A DNA stretch of 64,000 nucleotides from Mesonia sp008017825 (lineage in GTDB: Bacteria > Bacteroidota > Bacteroidia > Flavobacteriales > Flavobacteriaceae): positions 62,001-126,000 of the forward strand of contig NZ_VRLS01000052.1 of assembly GCF_008017825.1 (NCBI RefSeq). The letters are read 5' to 3'. A model generated the notes under the pieces. That model ran no database searches, had not been told where the DNA came from, and was given only the letters and a program-made list of their open reading frames with translations. Of the stretch, positions 9,543-17,402 are shown piece after piece. Position 1 is the first letter of the stretch. Each line of letters begins with the position of its first letter. The position numbers and the translations under genes are program-made.

Positions 9543-9573
9543 CAAAACAGAACTTTCAATAAGTTCTGTTTTG
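9543..9573 (+). terminator. Terminator downstream of yiaA (mirror copy)
   Basis: A 13-base-pair stem, CAAAACAGAACTT with AAGTTCTGTTTTG, encloses a five-base loop and sits just after the yiaA stop codon. It is the mirror of 9624-9654. It is a separate hairpin from the long palindrome formed at the axis. Confidence 0.75.
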
Positions 9574-9623
9574 ATGTTTATAAAACGACTCTAAATAATT
9601 ATTTAGAGTCGTTTTATAAACAT
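9574..9623. other. Axis of the giant palindrome
   Basis: The sequence folds exactly between 9598 and 9599, within CTAAATAATTATTTAG. There is no asymmetric spacer at all. A genuine bacterial inverted duplication usually keeps a unique spacer, whereas a fold-back read or a missed hairpin adapter gives a spacer-less axis like this one. On the authentic chromosome, sequence beyond the yiaA terminator is therefore probably missing here. Confidence 0.9.
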
Positions 9624-9654
9624 CAAAACAGAACTTATTGAAAGTTCTGTTTTG
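9624..9654 (-). terminator. Terminator downstream of yiaA
   Basis: A 13-base-pair stem with a five-base loop follows the yiaA stop codon on the minus strand, with a short T-rich 3' side. It is the right-arm copy of the hairpin at 9543-9573. Confidence 0.75.
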
Positions 9655-9659
9655 GTGTT

Positions 9660-10124
9660 TTATTTATCTTCTCTATCAATCCATTTTATATCTCTTGTGT
9701 TTTTCTGTACCGCAATAGCACTAAATAAAGCTAAGGTAAACGACATGCCGTAGAACCCTTTTTCGCTTAGTTCTAAATCGGCGTTCCAAAGTCCTACAAT
9801 TAATAACAAAATAGAAGCAATGGTTGTTACCCAACTAATACCGTAATATACATCGGTTACAGGAATGTACTCTTGTTTATCTCTCACACTTTTTTGTACC
9901 GAAATCACAGAAAAAAGTCCGAATAAAAGGATGGTAAAATAATAGCCTTTTTCATTAAGTAGCATCTCTGCATTCCATAATCCAATACAAAAGGATATCA
10001 TTCCTATAAATAAAGCCGACCAAGAAGCAGATACAAATGCTCCTGTAGGTTTTCCGTTAAACGGATTTCTTTTAGTTTTCTTTAATTCTACTTGTTCATT
10101 TTTAAAATCTGTTTGCATTTCCAT
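9660..10124 (-). CDS. yiaA: YiaA/YiaB two-helix-domain inner-membrane protein
   Basis: This 154-residue protein has two tandem YiaAB domains, roughly residues 28-85 and 93-150. Each consists of two hydrophobic helices joined by GLWNA(E/D)-x3-(N/S)EKG(Y/F)Y and closed by VQK-x3-RD. Length and layout match E. coli YiaA, whose molecular function is unknown; the protein should sit in the inner membrane. It is transcribed away from the helical-repeat gene across a 157-base spacer that holds two TTAATCGTAAG copies. It is the last gene before the palindrome axis, so its true downstream neighbour is not visible. Confidence 0.85.
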   Translation of the reverse strand: MEMQTDFKNEQVELKKTKRNPFNGKPTGAFVSASWSALFIGMISFCIGLWNAEMLLNEKGYYFTILLFGLFSVISVQKSVRDKQEYIPVTDVYYGISWVTTIASILLLIVGLWNADLELSEKGFYGMSFTLALFSAIAVQKNTRDIKWIDREDK

Positions 10125-10201
10125 AATTTATTGTTTTTGATGTTTGTACTTACAAAGATGCGAGAAGCTTCAACCTACAGCTAATCTAAATTTTAGATAT
10201 T

Positions 10202-10278
10202 CTTACGATTAATTGAGTATTAAAATTTAAACATATGCCAATTTTACTAGTATATTAGCACATTTAACTTACGATTAA
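10202..10278. promoter_or_regulatory. Two TTAATCGTAAG direct repeats in a divergent spacer
   Basis: The word appears here in reverse-complement form (CTTACGATTAA) at 10202-10212 and 10268-10278, between divergent yiaA and the helical-repeat gene. One copy nearly abuts the ATG at 10282. An exact repetition of an 11-mer within a 157-base spacer suggests a shared regulatory site, but no regulator can be named. Confidence 0.4.
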
Positions 10279-10281
10279 ATT

Positions 10282-11769
10282 ATGCTGTTAATTAATTTAA
10301 TAGAGTCCTTAAGCGCTGAAGAGCAACAAAAAGTTCTTAAATTTTTAAAAGACAATAATCAACGCGGTGATGCTAAGAACATTTTATTGTTTAATTATAT
10401 CCGTAAAGGAAAAACAGATCGTTTAGATGAAAGAATTTACGGTAAACCATCCAAAAATGCATTTTATGCGCTCTGTAACCGACTTCAGGAAAATATCGTT
10501 GAAGTTGTTGCTGCGCAAAGTTTTTCGGGAGAAACATCTGAAGAAATCACATGTTTAAAATTATTATTAGCCAGTCGTATATTTTTTGAAAAGCAAGTTT
10601 TTCCTTTAGCAGTAAAAACGCTACAACGTTCAGAAGATTTGGCTAAAGAATTTGAGTTATATAGTATTCTTAATGAAGTTTATCATACCAAAATACAATA
10701 CGCGAAACACCAAAAAAGCAAGTCTTTATCTGATCTTTTTAATGAAGCCAACAAAAACTTAGCGTCTTTTAATAACGAGTTTCAGCTCAACATGGCTTAT
10801 GCCGAAATAGAAACAGGACTTAAAAAGAATCCGCTTCAGAACTCGAAAAAGCTAGTTGAAAATGTGTTTTCAAAATTTCATATTAAAGCAGAAGAGACCC
10901 TTACTTATAAATCTTTATTCCAGCTACTCAGTATTTTATCCGCAGCAGCAAAACAACAAAGTGATTATTTTGATATTTTAGAGTATTCTACTACACTCTT
11001 TAGCATCGTAAAAAAGAAGTCTCACCTTATAGAAAAACATGAATATTATTATCTACACATGCTAAGCTTGATGGCTAATATTTATTTTAGAACTAAGAAT
11101 TTTAAAAAATCACTTCTACTTATAGCAGAATTAAAAGAGAAATCTCAAGACAATAAATTTGGTGATATTTTTCAGGAAGATTTAATTTTACTTAAAGCAC
11201 TCGACCTTATTTACACCAATCAACTTGAAAACGCTATAATAACTTTAGAAGATTCTAATCTTAAAAGTCCTAACCTCAACCTCACCTTAGCGGTTTGTTT
11301 TATTCTTCAACAAAAGCATCAAAAAGCTTATCATTTATTAAAAGAATTTCAGCATAGCGATCACTGGTACGAGAAAAAAGTAGATTTATTGTGGGTAATT
11401 AAAAAGAATGTGATTCAAATTATTATTCTTATAGAGTTGGATAAAGTAGATTTAGTATATCAACACTTTCATTCTTTCTATAAACGCTTTGGCAACCGAC
11501 TTAAAACTTTAGGTGAAGATCGAATTCTTCAATTTACACAATTAATAAAAGCTTATTACGATAATCCCGAGCAAGACAGATCTTCAAAATTAAAACGTCA
11601 ATTAGAAAATAGTTTTTTAGATGCTTCAAAAAAACCTGCCGATATTTTAATGTTAGGGTTTTATGCTTGGATAAAATCGAAAATAGAAAAAGAAGATGTC
11701 TATGGGGTACTTTTAAATATTTTAGACTCTTCATCTCATCCTAACCAAATAGATAAATTGAAGTATTAA
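10282..11769 (+). CDS. Helical-repeat (TPR-like) cytoplasmic protein, 495 aa
   Basis: This protein has no signal peptide or transmembrane segment and is built almost wholly of amphipathic helices rich in Leu, Lys and Glu, consistent with TPR-like superhelical repeats from about residue 90 onward. The N-terminal 80 residues (LSAEEQQKVLKFL, then a basic patch around GKTDRLDERIYGKPSK) look like a separate small domain. I do not recognise a named family, and a scaffold role is only inference. It is divergent from yiaA and convergent with the DUF937 gene, with a strong shared terminator. Confidence 0.7.
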   Translation: MLLINLIESLSAEEQQKVLKFLKDNNQRGDAKNILLFNYIRKGKTDRLDERIYGKPSKNAFYALCNRLQENIVEVVAAQSFSGETSEEITCLKLLLASRIFFEKQVFPLAVKTLQRSEDLAKEFELYSILNEVYHTKIQYAKHQKSKSLSDLFNEANKNLASFNNEFQLNMAYAEIETGLKKNPLQNSKKLVENVFSKFHIKAEETLTYKSLFQLLSILSAAAKQQSDYFDILEYSTTLFSIVKKKSHLIEKHEYYYLHMLSLMANIYFRTKNFKKSLLLIAELKEKSQDNKFGDIFQEDLILLKALDLIYTNQLENAIITLEDSNLKSPNLNLTLAVCFILQQKHQKAYHLLKEFQHSDHWYEKKVDLLWVIKKNVIQIIILIELDKVDLVYQHFHSFYKRFGNRLKTLGEDRILQFTQLIKAYYDNPEQDRSSKLKRQLENSFLDASKKPADILMLGFYAWIKSKIEKEDVYGVLLNILDSSSHPNQIDKLKY

Positions 11770-11775
11770 TAAGAA

Positions 11776-11811
11776 AAGCCTTTTTAAAAAATTAAATTCT
11801 TAAAAAGGCTT
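11776..11811. terminator. Bidirectional terminator between convergent genes
   Basis: A twelve-base-pair stem, AAGCCTTTTTAA with TTAAAAAGGCTT, has T-rich flanks on both strands. It lies between the helical-repeat gene and the DUF937 gene and can serve both. Confidence 0.85.
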
Positions 11812-11834
11812 ATTTTTTATATTGATAAAATTAT

Positions 11835-12443
11835 TTAGAAAAGTCCTCCAAGACCACCGCCACCTTTTTTATTGCCTCCTAAAAATTTTCCGGCAACATC
11901 ATCCAGCATACTACCATCACCATCTGCATCTAATAAAGTTTCTAACATAGACGCATCTTTATCTCCACTTGTTCCCATCGCAGAACCTAATAAAGATGTC
12001 AAACCACCACCACTATTTTGTTTTTGTTTTCCTAGAAAGCCCATAACCAAAGGCATCGCCATTTTAATGATTTTCCCAACTGATGAAGCATCTACTCCTG
12101 TCATTTTACTAATGTTTGCTGTTAAGGCAGATTCTTTTCCACCGCTCAGAACATTTCCTAAAATTCCAGCTCCTTTACTTAATAAACCGCTGTTATCTCC
12201 ACCTAACATTCCGCTAAGGTTATTTAAAATAGAACCATCATGTTCTTCAGACTCTAATGCTTTATTAAGATTCTCTTCTCCTTCTTTGGTATTAGCGTTA
12301 GATTTCATAGCGCCTAATATGGCGGGCAAAGCCATAGAAAGAACCGAACCTGTTTTTTCTTTAGAAACGCCTGCTTCTTTGCTTGCTCCATTGATTAAAT
12401 TTTGACCTGCTTCTGTTTTTAATAAATCTAAAATTGATGCCAT
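11835..12443 (-). CDS. DUF937 domain-containing protein
   Basis: This 202-residue protein starts MASILDLLKTEAGQNLI and carries LSMALPAILGAMKSNA, NNLSGMLGG and repeated Gly/Met/Leu helices. These features define DUF937, a family of unknown function common in Bacteroidota. A Gly/Lys-rich tail (KKGGGGLGGLF) ends the protein. No signal peptide is seen, so it is probably cytoplasmic. Upstream is a 164-base spacer shared with the divergent membrane-protein gene. Confidence 0.8.
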   Translation of the reverse strand: MASILDLLKTEAGQNLINGASKEAGVSKEKTGSVLSMALPAILGAMKSNANTKEGEENLNKALESEEHDGSILNNLSGMLGGDNSGLLSKGAGILGNVLSGGKESALTANISKMTGVDASSVGKIIKMAMPLVMGFLGKQKQNSGGGLTSLLGSAMGTSGDKDASMLETLLDADGDGSMLDDVAGKFLGGNKKGGGGLGGLF

Positions 12444-12607
12444 TATATATTTTGTTTAAGTTGCGATAACAAGTTAATTAATTTATATGAGATTACGTAT
12501 TTTTATTTTTCATGGCTTTACAGACTAAAGAAAATAGAAACACTAAGTTTTTTTATAGTAAATTAGATGCATAACTTATCTGTGTTTTTATCAAGCAAGC
12601 TAACTAT

Positions 12608-13231
12608 ATGTTCCCTCAAGAACTTCCTAAACAACGACATTGGTTAATATCTTATTTAGAGGTAGGGAAACTTCTTTATTTTTCTTTATTCTTATTTGTT
12701 TTAGAATCTTATATATATGGGTACTTTTTATATAAAGCTTTACAAAATACCTCCGTTTTATTCTCTGTATTGTGGCTAGTAAGCTTTCTATTTTCTTTTG
12801 TACATATTTTCTTGGTTCTTATGGATGGTTGGTCACGTTACCAAAATTATAAACGAGTAAAAGATCTATTTTACATTTACGGATTTAATACTAAAACAGC
12901 GAATCATTACAAAGGATCAAAATGTCAAAGAAGTGCTATCATTACCGCCTCTAAAGAATTAGGACTAAAAGAAAAAGCGGTGTCATTTTATAAACGACAA
13001 GGGATTAAGTGGTATTACTTTATTCCGTTGTTTATGATTAAAGACCCTTTTTTTATAATAAAGCGTAGTTTTTGGTCGAGAACATTTATGGAAAAAAAGT
13101 ATGTATCAAAATTTGATTTCCGTAAAATAAAACAACAACAAAGTATTAATCATCTAAAAGTTAATCTAGAGGAAAATATAATTCTTAACAAAGAGTTAAA
13201 CCATTATTATTTTTTTCGGTCAAACAAGTAA
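12608..13231 (+). CDS. Hypothetical membrane protein, 207 aa
   Basis: Hydrophobic segments at about residues 20-45 and 48-72 indicate two or three transmembrane helices near the N-terminus. The remaining 130 residues are basic and aromatic, with FYKRQGIKWYYFIPLF as a possible re-entrant or third membrane segment. I do not recognise a family. The gene ends 26 bases before the metalloprotease start in the same direction, so they may form a transcription unit. Confidence 0.65.
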   Translation: MFPQELPKQRHWLISYLEVGKLLYFSLFLFVLESYIYGYFLYKALQNTSVLFSVLWLVSFLFSFVHIFLVLMDGWSRYQNYKRVKDLFYIYGFNTKTANHYKGSKCQRSAIITASKELGLKEKAVSFYKRQGIKWYYFIPLFMIKDPFFIIKRSFWSRTFMEKKYVSKFDFRKIKQQQSINHLKVNLEENIILNKELNHYYFFRSNK

Positions 13232-13257
13232 GTACCACTTAAATCAACTATATATTC

Positions 13258-15738
13258 ATGAATAAATCATTATTATTTAAAACTTGTCTTATCGGAATAA
13301 GCCTTTCGTTAAGCAGTTGTGCTATTTTTCAAAAAAAACAAGCTCCGCAAGCTAAAGCCGAAACCTCTAAGAAAGGAGACATTAAAGATTACAAAAAGGT
13401 AATTACCAAAGATGCAAAATCTGACAAAGGATTATTTACCGTGCATCAACTAGACAAAAAGTATTTTTACGAAATTCCAGATACACTTTTTAACCGTGAA
13501 ATGTTAATGGTGACAAGAATTGCTAAAACTGCAAACGGACTGGGGTTTGGGGGAGGAAAACAAAACACTCAAGTACTTCGCTGGCAAAAAAAAGGCGATG
13601 ATGTTTTACTTAGAGTAGTTTCTCACGAAGTGGTAGCTGCAGATTCTCTTCCTGTTCATGAAGCGGTGGTCAACTCTAATTTTGAGCCTATTTTATATTC
13701 TTTTCCTATTAAAGCATTCCATAAAGACTCTATCAATAATAATACGGTAATTGAAGTAACCGATTTATATAAGAAAGATATTGCTGCACTTGGTTTTCCA
13801 CAATCAAGAAGAAAAAACTATAAAATATCTCGTTTAGATGACGATAGATCATACATTGATACAATTAGAAGTTTCCCTAAAAACATTGAGGTAAGACACG
13901 TAAAAACTTACAACGCTTCGCAACCACCATCAAATAGTGCTACGGGTTCTATTTCTTTAGAATTTAGCAACTCTATGATATTGCTACCAAAAACTCCAAT
14001 GAAAAGGCGTTATTTCGATGAGCGTGTGGGCTGGTTTGCAAGAAGTCAAACCGATTATGGTTTAAGCGCACAAAAAAGTAAAGAGGTTACCTATTTAGAC
14101 CGTTGGAAATTAGAAGTAAAAGAAGAAGACAAGCAAAAGTTTTTAAATGGTGAATTAGTAGAGCCAAAAAAACAAATTGTCTATTATATAGATAGAGCGA
14201 CTCCAAAGCAATGGGTTCCTTACATTAAACAAGGGATTGAAGATTGGCAAGTTGCCTTTGAAGCTGCAGGTTTTAAAAATGCGATTATTGCTAAAGAAGC
14301 TCCAAGCAAAGAAGAAGATCCAGATTGGAGTCCAGAAGATGTTAGATATTCTGTAGTTAGGTATTTAGCTTCTCCTATTCCTAATGCAAATGGACCCCAC
14401 GTTAGTGATCCACGTTCGGGAGAAATTTTAGAATCAGATATTAACTGGTATCACAATGTAATGACTTTATTGAGAAACTGGTTTTTTGTACAAACCGCAG
14501 CCATCAATGAGGACGCTCGTGATGTAGAATTTAAAGATGAGGTGATGGGAAGACTTATCCGCTTTGTTTCTTCACATGAAGTAGGTCACACTTTAGGTTT
14601 ACCACACAATATGGGAAGTAGTGTTGCCTATAAGGTAGAAGATTTACGTAACCCAGAATTCACTAAAAAATATGGAACCGCTCCATCTATTATGGATTAC
14701 GCACGTTTCAATTATATCGCTCAACCAGGAGATGGTGATGTTGCTTTAATGCCAAATATTGGTATTTACGATAAGTATTCTATTAATTGGGGTTACAGAC
14801 CTATTTTAGATAAATCTGCAAAAGAAGAAAAACCTATTTTAGATGAATGGATTTTAGAACATGCAGGAAACCCAATGTATCGTTTCGGGAGTCAACAAAG
14901 TGGTAGTACTATCGACCCAAGTTCTCAAACCGAAGATTTAGGAGATGATAGCATGTTAGCTAGTGAGTATGGTATTAAAAACCTTAAAAGAATAGTGCCT
15001 AATCTTATAGAATGGACAGCAGAAGACGGTAAAGACTATCAAGATTTAAACGATTTATATAAACAAATATTAAGTCAGTATAATAGATATATGGGTCATG
15101 TGACTGCTAATATTGGAGGTGTATATGAGCATTACAAAACTTACGATCAAGAAGGCGCGGTTTATACTCACGTTGACACGGAAAAACAAAAAAGAGCTAT
15201 GAGCTTTTTACAAGATCAATTGTTTACCACACCAGAGTGGTTATTAGATGCATCTATATTTAATAAAATTGAATTTGACGGAAGCGTGGAGCGTTTAAGA
15301 AGCTACCAAGTAAGAACATTAAATAATATTCTAGATTTTGGAAGAATGGCAAGGTTAATTGAAAATGAAACCATCAATGAAAATGCTTATGGTTTATTAG
15401 ATATGATGAGCGATTTAAGATCTGGAGTATTTAGTGAACTTTCTAGAGGAAATACAATAGATATCTATAGAAGAAACCTTCAAAGAGCCTATGTAGATAG
15501 AATGGCTTATTTAATGAAAGAAAAGCAAAAATCAATTCCTGCAAAATATAGAAATTGGATTAATCATAGTGATATTAATGTAGAGCAAAGTGATATTCGT
15601 CCTGTAGTAAGAGCAGAACTTAATAATCTGAAAAGAGAAGTACAACGTGCTATTGGTAGAACATCAGATAAAATGAGTAGATACCACTTACAAGATTTAG
15701 TAGAAAGAATAGATATTATTTTAGATCCTAGAGGATAA
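13258..15738 (+). CDS. Zinc-dependent metzincin-type lipoprotein protease
   Basis: This 826-residue protein opens with a signal peptide and a lipobox (LSSC, lipidated Cys21), so the mature enzyme should be membrane-anchored outside the cytoplasm. The catalytic zinc motif HEVGHTLGLPH lies at 440-450 and is followed by SIMDYARFNY, a Met-turn typical of metzincins. The size and the long N-terminal region match the Bacteroidota zinc-dependent metalloprotease family annotated with DUF5117/DUF5118 domains. Substrate is unknown. A good terminator follows at 15771, shared in space with the convergent xrtF operon. Confidence 0.85.
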   Translation: MNKSLLFKTCLIGISLSLSSCAIFQKKQAPQAKAETSKKGDIKDYKKVITKDAKSDKGLFTVHQLDKKYFYEIPDTLFNREMLMVTRIAKTANGLGFGGGKQNTQVLRWQKKGDDVLLRVVSHEVVAADSLPVHEAVVNSNFEPILYSFPIKAFHKDSINNNTVIEVTDLYKKDIAALGFPQSRRKNYKISRLDDDRSYIDTIRSFPKNIEVRHVKTYNASQPPSNSATGSISLEFSNSMILLPKTPMKRRYFDERVGWFARSQTDYGLSAQKSKEVTYLDRWKLEVKEEDKQKFLNGELVEPKKQIVYYIDRATPKQWVPYIKQGIEDWQVAFEAAGFKNAIIAKEAPSKEEDPDWSPEDVRYSVVRYLASPIPNANGPHVSDPRSGEILESDINWYHNVMTLLRNWFFVQTAAINEDARDVEFKDEVMGRLIRFVSSHEVGHTLGLPHNMGSSVAYKVEDLRNPEFTKKYGTAPSIMDYARFNYIAQPGDGDVALMPNIGIYDKYSINWGYRPILDKSAKEEKPILDEWILEHAGNPMYRFGSQQSGSTIDPSSQTEDLGDDSMLASEYGIKNLKRIVPNLIEWTAEDGKDYQDLNDLYKQILSQYNRYMGHVTANIGGVYEHYKTYDQEGAVYTHVDTEKQKRAMSFLQDQLFTTPEWLLDASIFNKIEFDGSVERLRSYQVRTLNNILDFGRMARLIENETINENAYGLLDMMSDLRSGVFSELSRGNTIDIYRRNLQRAYVDRMAYLMKEKQKSIPAKYRNWINHSDINVEQSDIRPVVRAELNNLKREVQRAIGRTSDKMSRYHLQDLVERIDIILDPRG

Positions 15739-15770
15739 GATAATTCCAACTATTAATTATCATTTAAAAG

Positions 15771-15794
15771 CCGGCTTACAAGTCGGTTTTTTTT
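15771..15794 (+). terminator. Rho-independent terminator of the metalloprotease gene
   Basis: CCGGCT pairs with AGTCGG around a TACA loop and is followed by eight T residues. It lies 32 bases after the metalloprotease stop. It overlaps the end of the convergent exosortase-associated gene. Confidence 0.75.
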
Positions 15795-16213
15795 ATGTTT
15801 TGTTGGTAATAAAATGCCGGTAATAATAAAATTAAGAAGAGAGGCTGAATTAAAAATCGACGCACATAAAATAAAAACATATAGTTTTCCGCTTTAAGCG
15901 GAGAAAGGAGATAGTAGAAAACACCTATTAAAATAATAAAACTTCCCGCATAGAACAACCCCGAAAATTTTAAAATACTCTTCTTTGAAAATGCTAGATA
16001 TAATATGATTAATGATAAAAGCGTATTTATAAAGAATCTGGCAGAGGTCAAACTCATCAACTTCCATTTCTCCAATGCAGGCGGTTCTGCCTGGGTAAAG
16101 TTAGATCTAAAAAAATCTACCAAAGGATCATGAAAAAGAACTTCTTCAAATAAGCGTACGCTCACTAGGAGAATTAAACAACCTATTCCTAAAACCCATT
16201 TAATGATTTTCAT
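15776..16213 (-). CDS. Exosortase F system-associated protein
   Basis: This 145-residue protein has hydrophobic helices at about residues 4-20, 55-75, 82-102 and 118-138. It is coupled to xrtF by a four-base ATGA overlap. A small multi-helix protein directly downstream of xrtF is the conserved arrangement in Flavobacteriia, where it is named after that association; its biochemical role is not known. It probably works with XrtF in the inner membrane. Confidence 0.8.
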   Translation of the reverse strand: MKIIKWVLGIGCLILLVSVRLFEEVLFHDPLVDFFRSNFTQAEPPALEKWKLMSLTSARFFINTLLSLIILYLAFSKKSILKFSGLFYAGSFIILIGVFYYLLSPLKAENYMFLFYVRRFLIQPLFLILLLPAFYYQQNIKKTDL

Positions 16214-16761
16214 GTGTTAACTTTTTTTCTCTCCGTACTCATTCGCACCCAAATCATCCAAAGCAAGAAAACGACTCCGTAGATAAATCCAGGAAAAACA
16301 ATGTCATGTAAAAAAGAAGCATATTCTGGATACTCATGAATTCCTATACAAAGCAAGCCTACTCTAATGATATTTAGAGCATAAATAAGCGTGGCACCCG
16401 AAAATGCAAAAAGAAAAGTTTTTTTAAAATTAGTATGAAAAGCTATAATAAAAGCAACAAAAAGAATCATAACACTTATAGCATTACAACCTTCTACAAT
16501 TCTAGCAACATAGTTGTCGTTTATAATAAACTTCATAGATAAATCATTGGGATGAGGAGCTATACGCACATCATACCCTAAACTTTCTACTACATATTTG
16601 CTCTGTTTAGTCACCAAATGGGTAATATAGTCTGGATAGTATTCTTGAGAAGAAAAATGAGTCAAGTAGTATTGATAGCCTAAGGCCAAGATCACATAAG
16701 AGCCGCCAAACAAAAGAAGAAACTTTACAACGGCCTTATTTTTTTTTATAAGTTCTATCAA
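16210..16761 (-). CDS. xrtF: Exosortase family protein XrtF
   Basis: Exosortases are inner-membrane cysteine transpeptidase-like enzymes that cut substrates at a short C-terminal sorting motif followed by a transmembrane helix and a basic tail. The catalytic triad is visible as Cys92 in EGCNAI, Arg133 in NIIRVG and His152 in LHDI, and the 183-residue length matches XrtF. The start codon is TTG, with a perfect TAAATTTG -7 element just upstream on the minus strand. Its likely substrates are the PID-motif proteins at 59178 and 62800 in this same window, which is an inference. Confidence 0.88.
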   Translation of the reverse strand: MIELIKKNKAVVKFLLLFGGSYVILALGYQYYLTHFSSQEYYPDYITHLVTKQSKYVVESLGYDVRIAPHPNDLSMKFIINDNYVARIVEGCNAISVMILFVAFIIAFHTNFKKTFLFAFSGATLIYALNIIRVGLLCIGIHEYPEYASFLHDIVFPGFIYGVVFLLWMIWVRMSTERKKVNT

Positions 16762-16821
16762 GGGAATAACTTTTAATACAAATTTATAGAATTAGAAATT
16801 CACTAAGCGATATTTTATAAA

Positions 16822-16829
16822 TACTTTTG
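16822..16829 (+). promoter_or_regulatory. -7 promoter element of the GAF protein gene
   Basis: TACTTTTG matches the Bacteroidota -7 consensus TAnnTTTG and lies 15 bases before the ATG at 16845. It overlaps the in-frame TTG at 16827, which therefore cannot be the start. The mirror copy is at 2368-2375. Confidence 0.65.
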
Positions 16830-16844
16830 CGTAAAAAATTGAAA

Positions 16845-17303
16845 ATGACCTTACAAGAAATTCAAGTTAAAGCTACAGAGCTTATTCAAAACGACCAATT
16901 ATCGATTGATCACCGTCTTAACGAAGTGTGCTCTCTCTTAAAAGAAAATATTTCCTACTACAACTGGGTAGGTTTTTACTTTAAAAATGGTGATAAACGT
17001 GAGCTAAAATTAAGAGCTTATGCAGGAGAACCAACCGAACATACCATTATCCCTTTTGGAAAAGGAATTTGCGGTCAGGTAGCAGAATCTAATGCCAACT
17101 TTATAGTTCCTAATGTACAAGAACAAGACAATTACATTTCATGCAATATCAATGTGAAAAGTGAAATCGTGATTCCTTTATTTGTAAATGGTGAAAATAT
17201 AGGACAAATTGATATTGATTCGAATACTCCAGATCCTTTCACCAAAGAAGATGAAACTTTCTTAGAAAACATCAATAAAGAGGTTGCCAATATTTTAGGT
17301 TAA
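16845..17303 (+). CDS. GAF-domain protein, free Met-(R)-sulfoxide reductase-like
   Basis: This is a 152-residue, single GAF domain of the YebR/fRMsr type, which reduces free methionine-R-sulfoxide in the cytosol. The core segments GKGICGQV (Cys76), YISCNINVKSEIVIPL (Cys100) and GQIDIDSNTPDPF are clear. Characterised fRMsr enzymes use three cysteines, and the one expected about ten residues before GKGICG is absent here (TEHTIIPF). Either only two thiols cycle or the enzyme is diverged. It is divergent from xrtF and convergent with hemW. Confidence 0.78.
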   Translation: MTLQEIQVKATELIQNDQLSIDHRLNEVCSLLKENISYYNWVGFYFKNGDKRELKLRAYAGEPTEHTIIPFGKGICGQVAESNANFIVPNVQEQDNYISCNINVKSEIVIPLFVNGENIGQIDIDSNTPDPFTKEDETFLENINKEVANILG

Positions 17304-17308
17304 TTTTT

Positions 17309-17397
17309 GGGCGTTCCCTACGGGTCGGGCTTTCGCTACTCGCTTTTTGTTTTTATCAAAACAAAAGAGCTTAGACAAACCGCTCAATCCCTAACGC
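17309..17397. repeat. Putative intergenic structured repeat element
   Basis: This is the right-arm copy of the element at 1800-1888. It lies between convergent GAF and hemW genes and includes GGGCGTTCCCTACGGGTCGG, a GCTTTCGCTACTCGC segment and a ten-base-pair AT hairpin. Its GC-rich composition contrasts with its surroundings. The placement between two gene ends fits a terminator-like dispersed repeat. Confidence 0.5.
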
Positions 17398-17402
17398 AAA
17401 AA

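Larger units (their letters stand above)
1..9598 (+). repeat. Left arm of a perfect giant inverted repeat
   Basis: Every gene in this arm has a mirror partner whose coordinates sum to 19197, and all paired translations are identical. Bases 1-20 are the exact reverse complement of 19177-19196, and the sequence around the axis is perfectly symmetric. The arm begins at the window edge, so its true length may be greater. Because the right arm continues into unique DNA, this arm is more likely the artefactual copy. No transposase or terminal repeat bounds it. Confidence 0.98.

Noticed and set aside
16827..16844. TTG start extending the GAF protein by six residues
   Set aside because: The TTG lies within the perfect TACTTTTG -7 element, so it would be upstream of the transcript.
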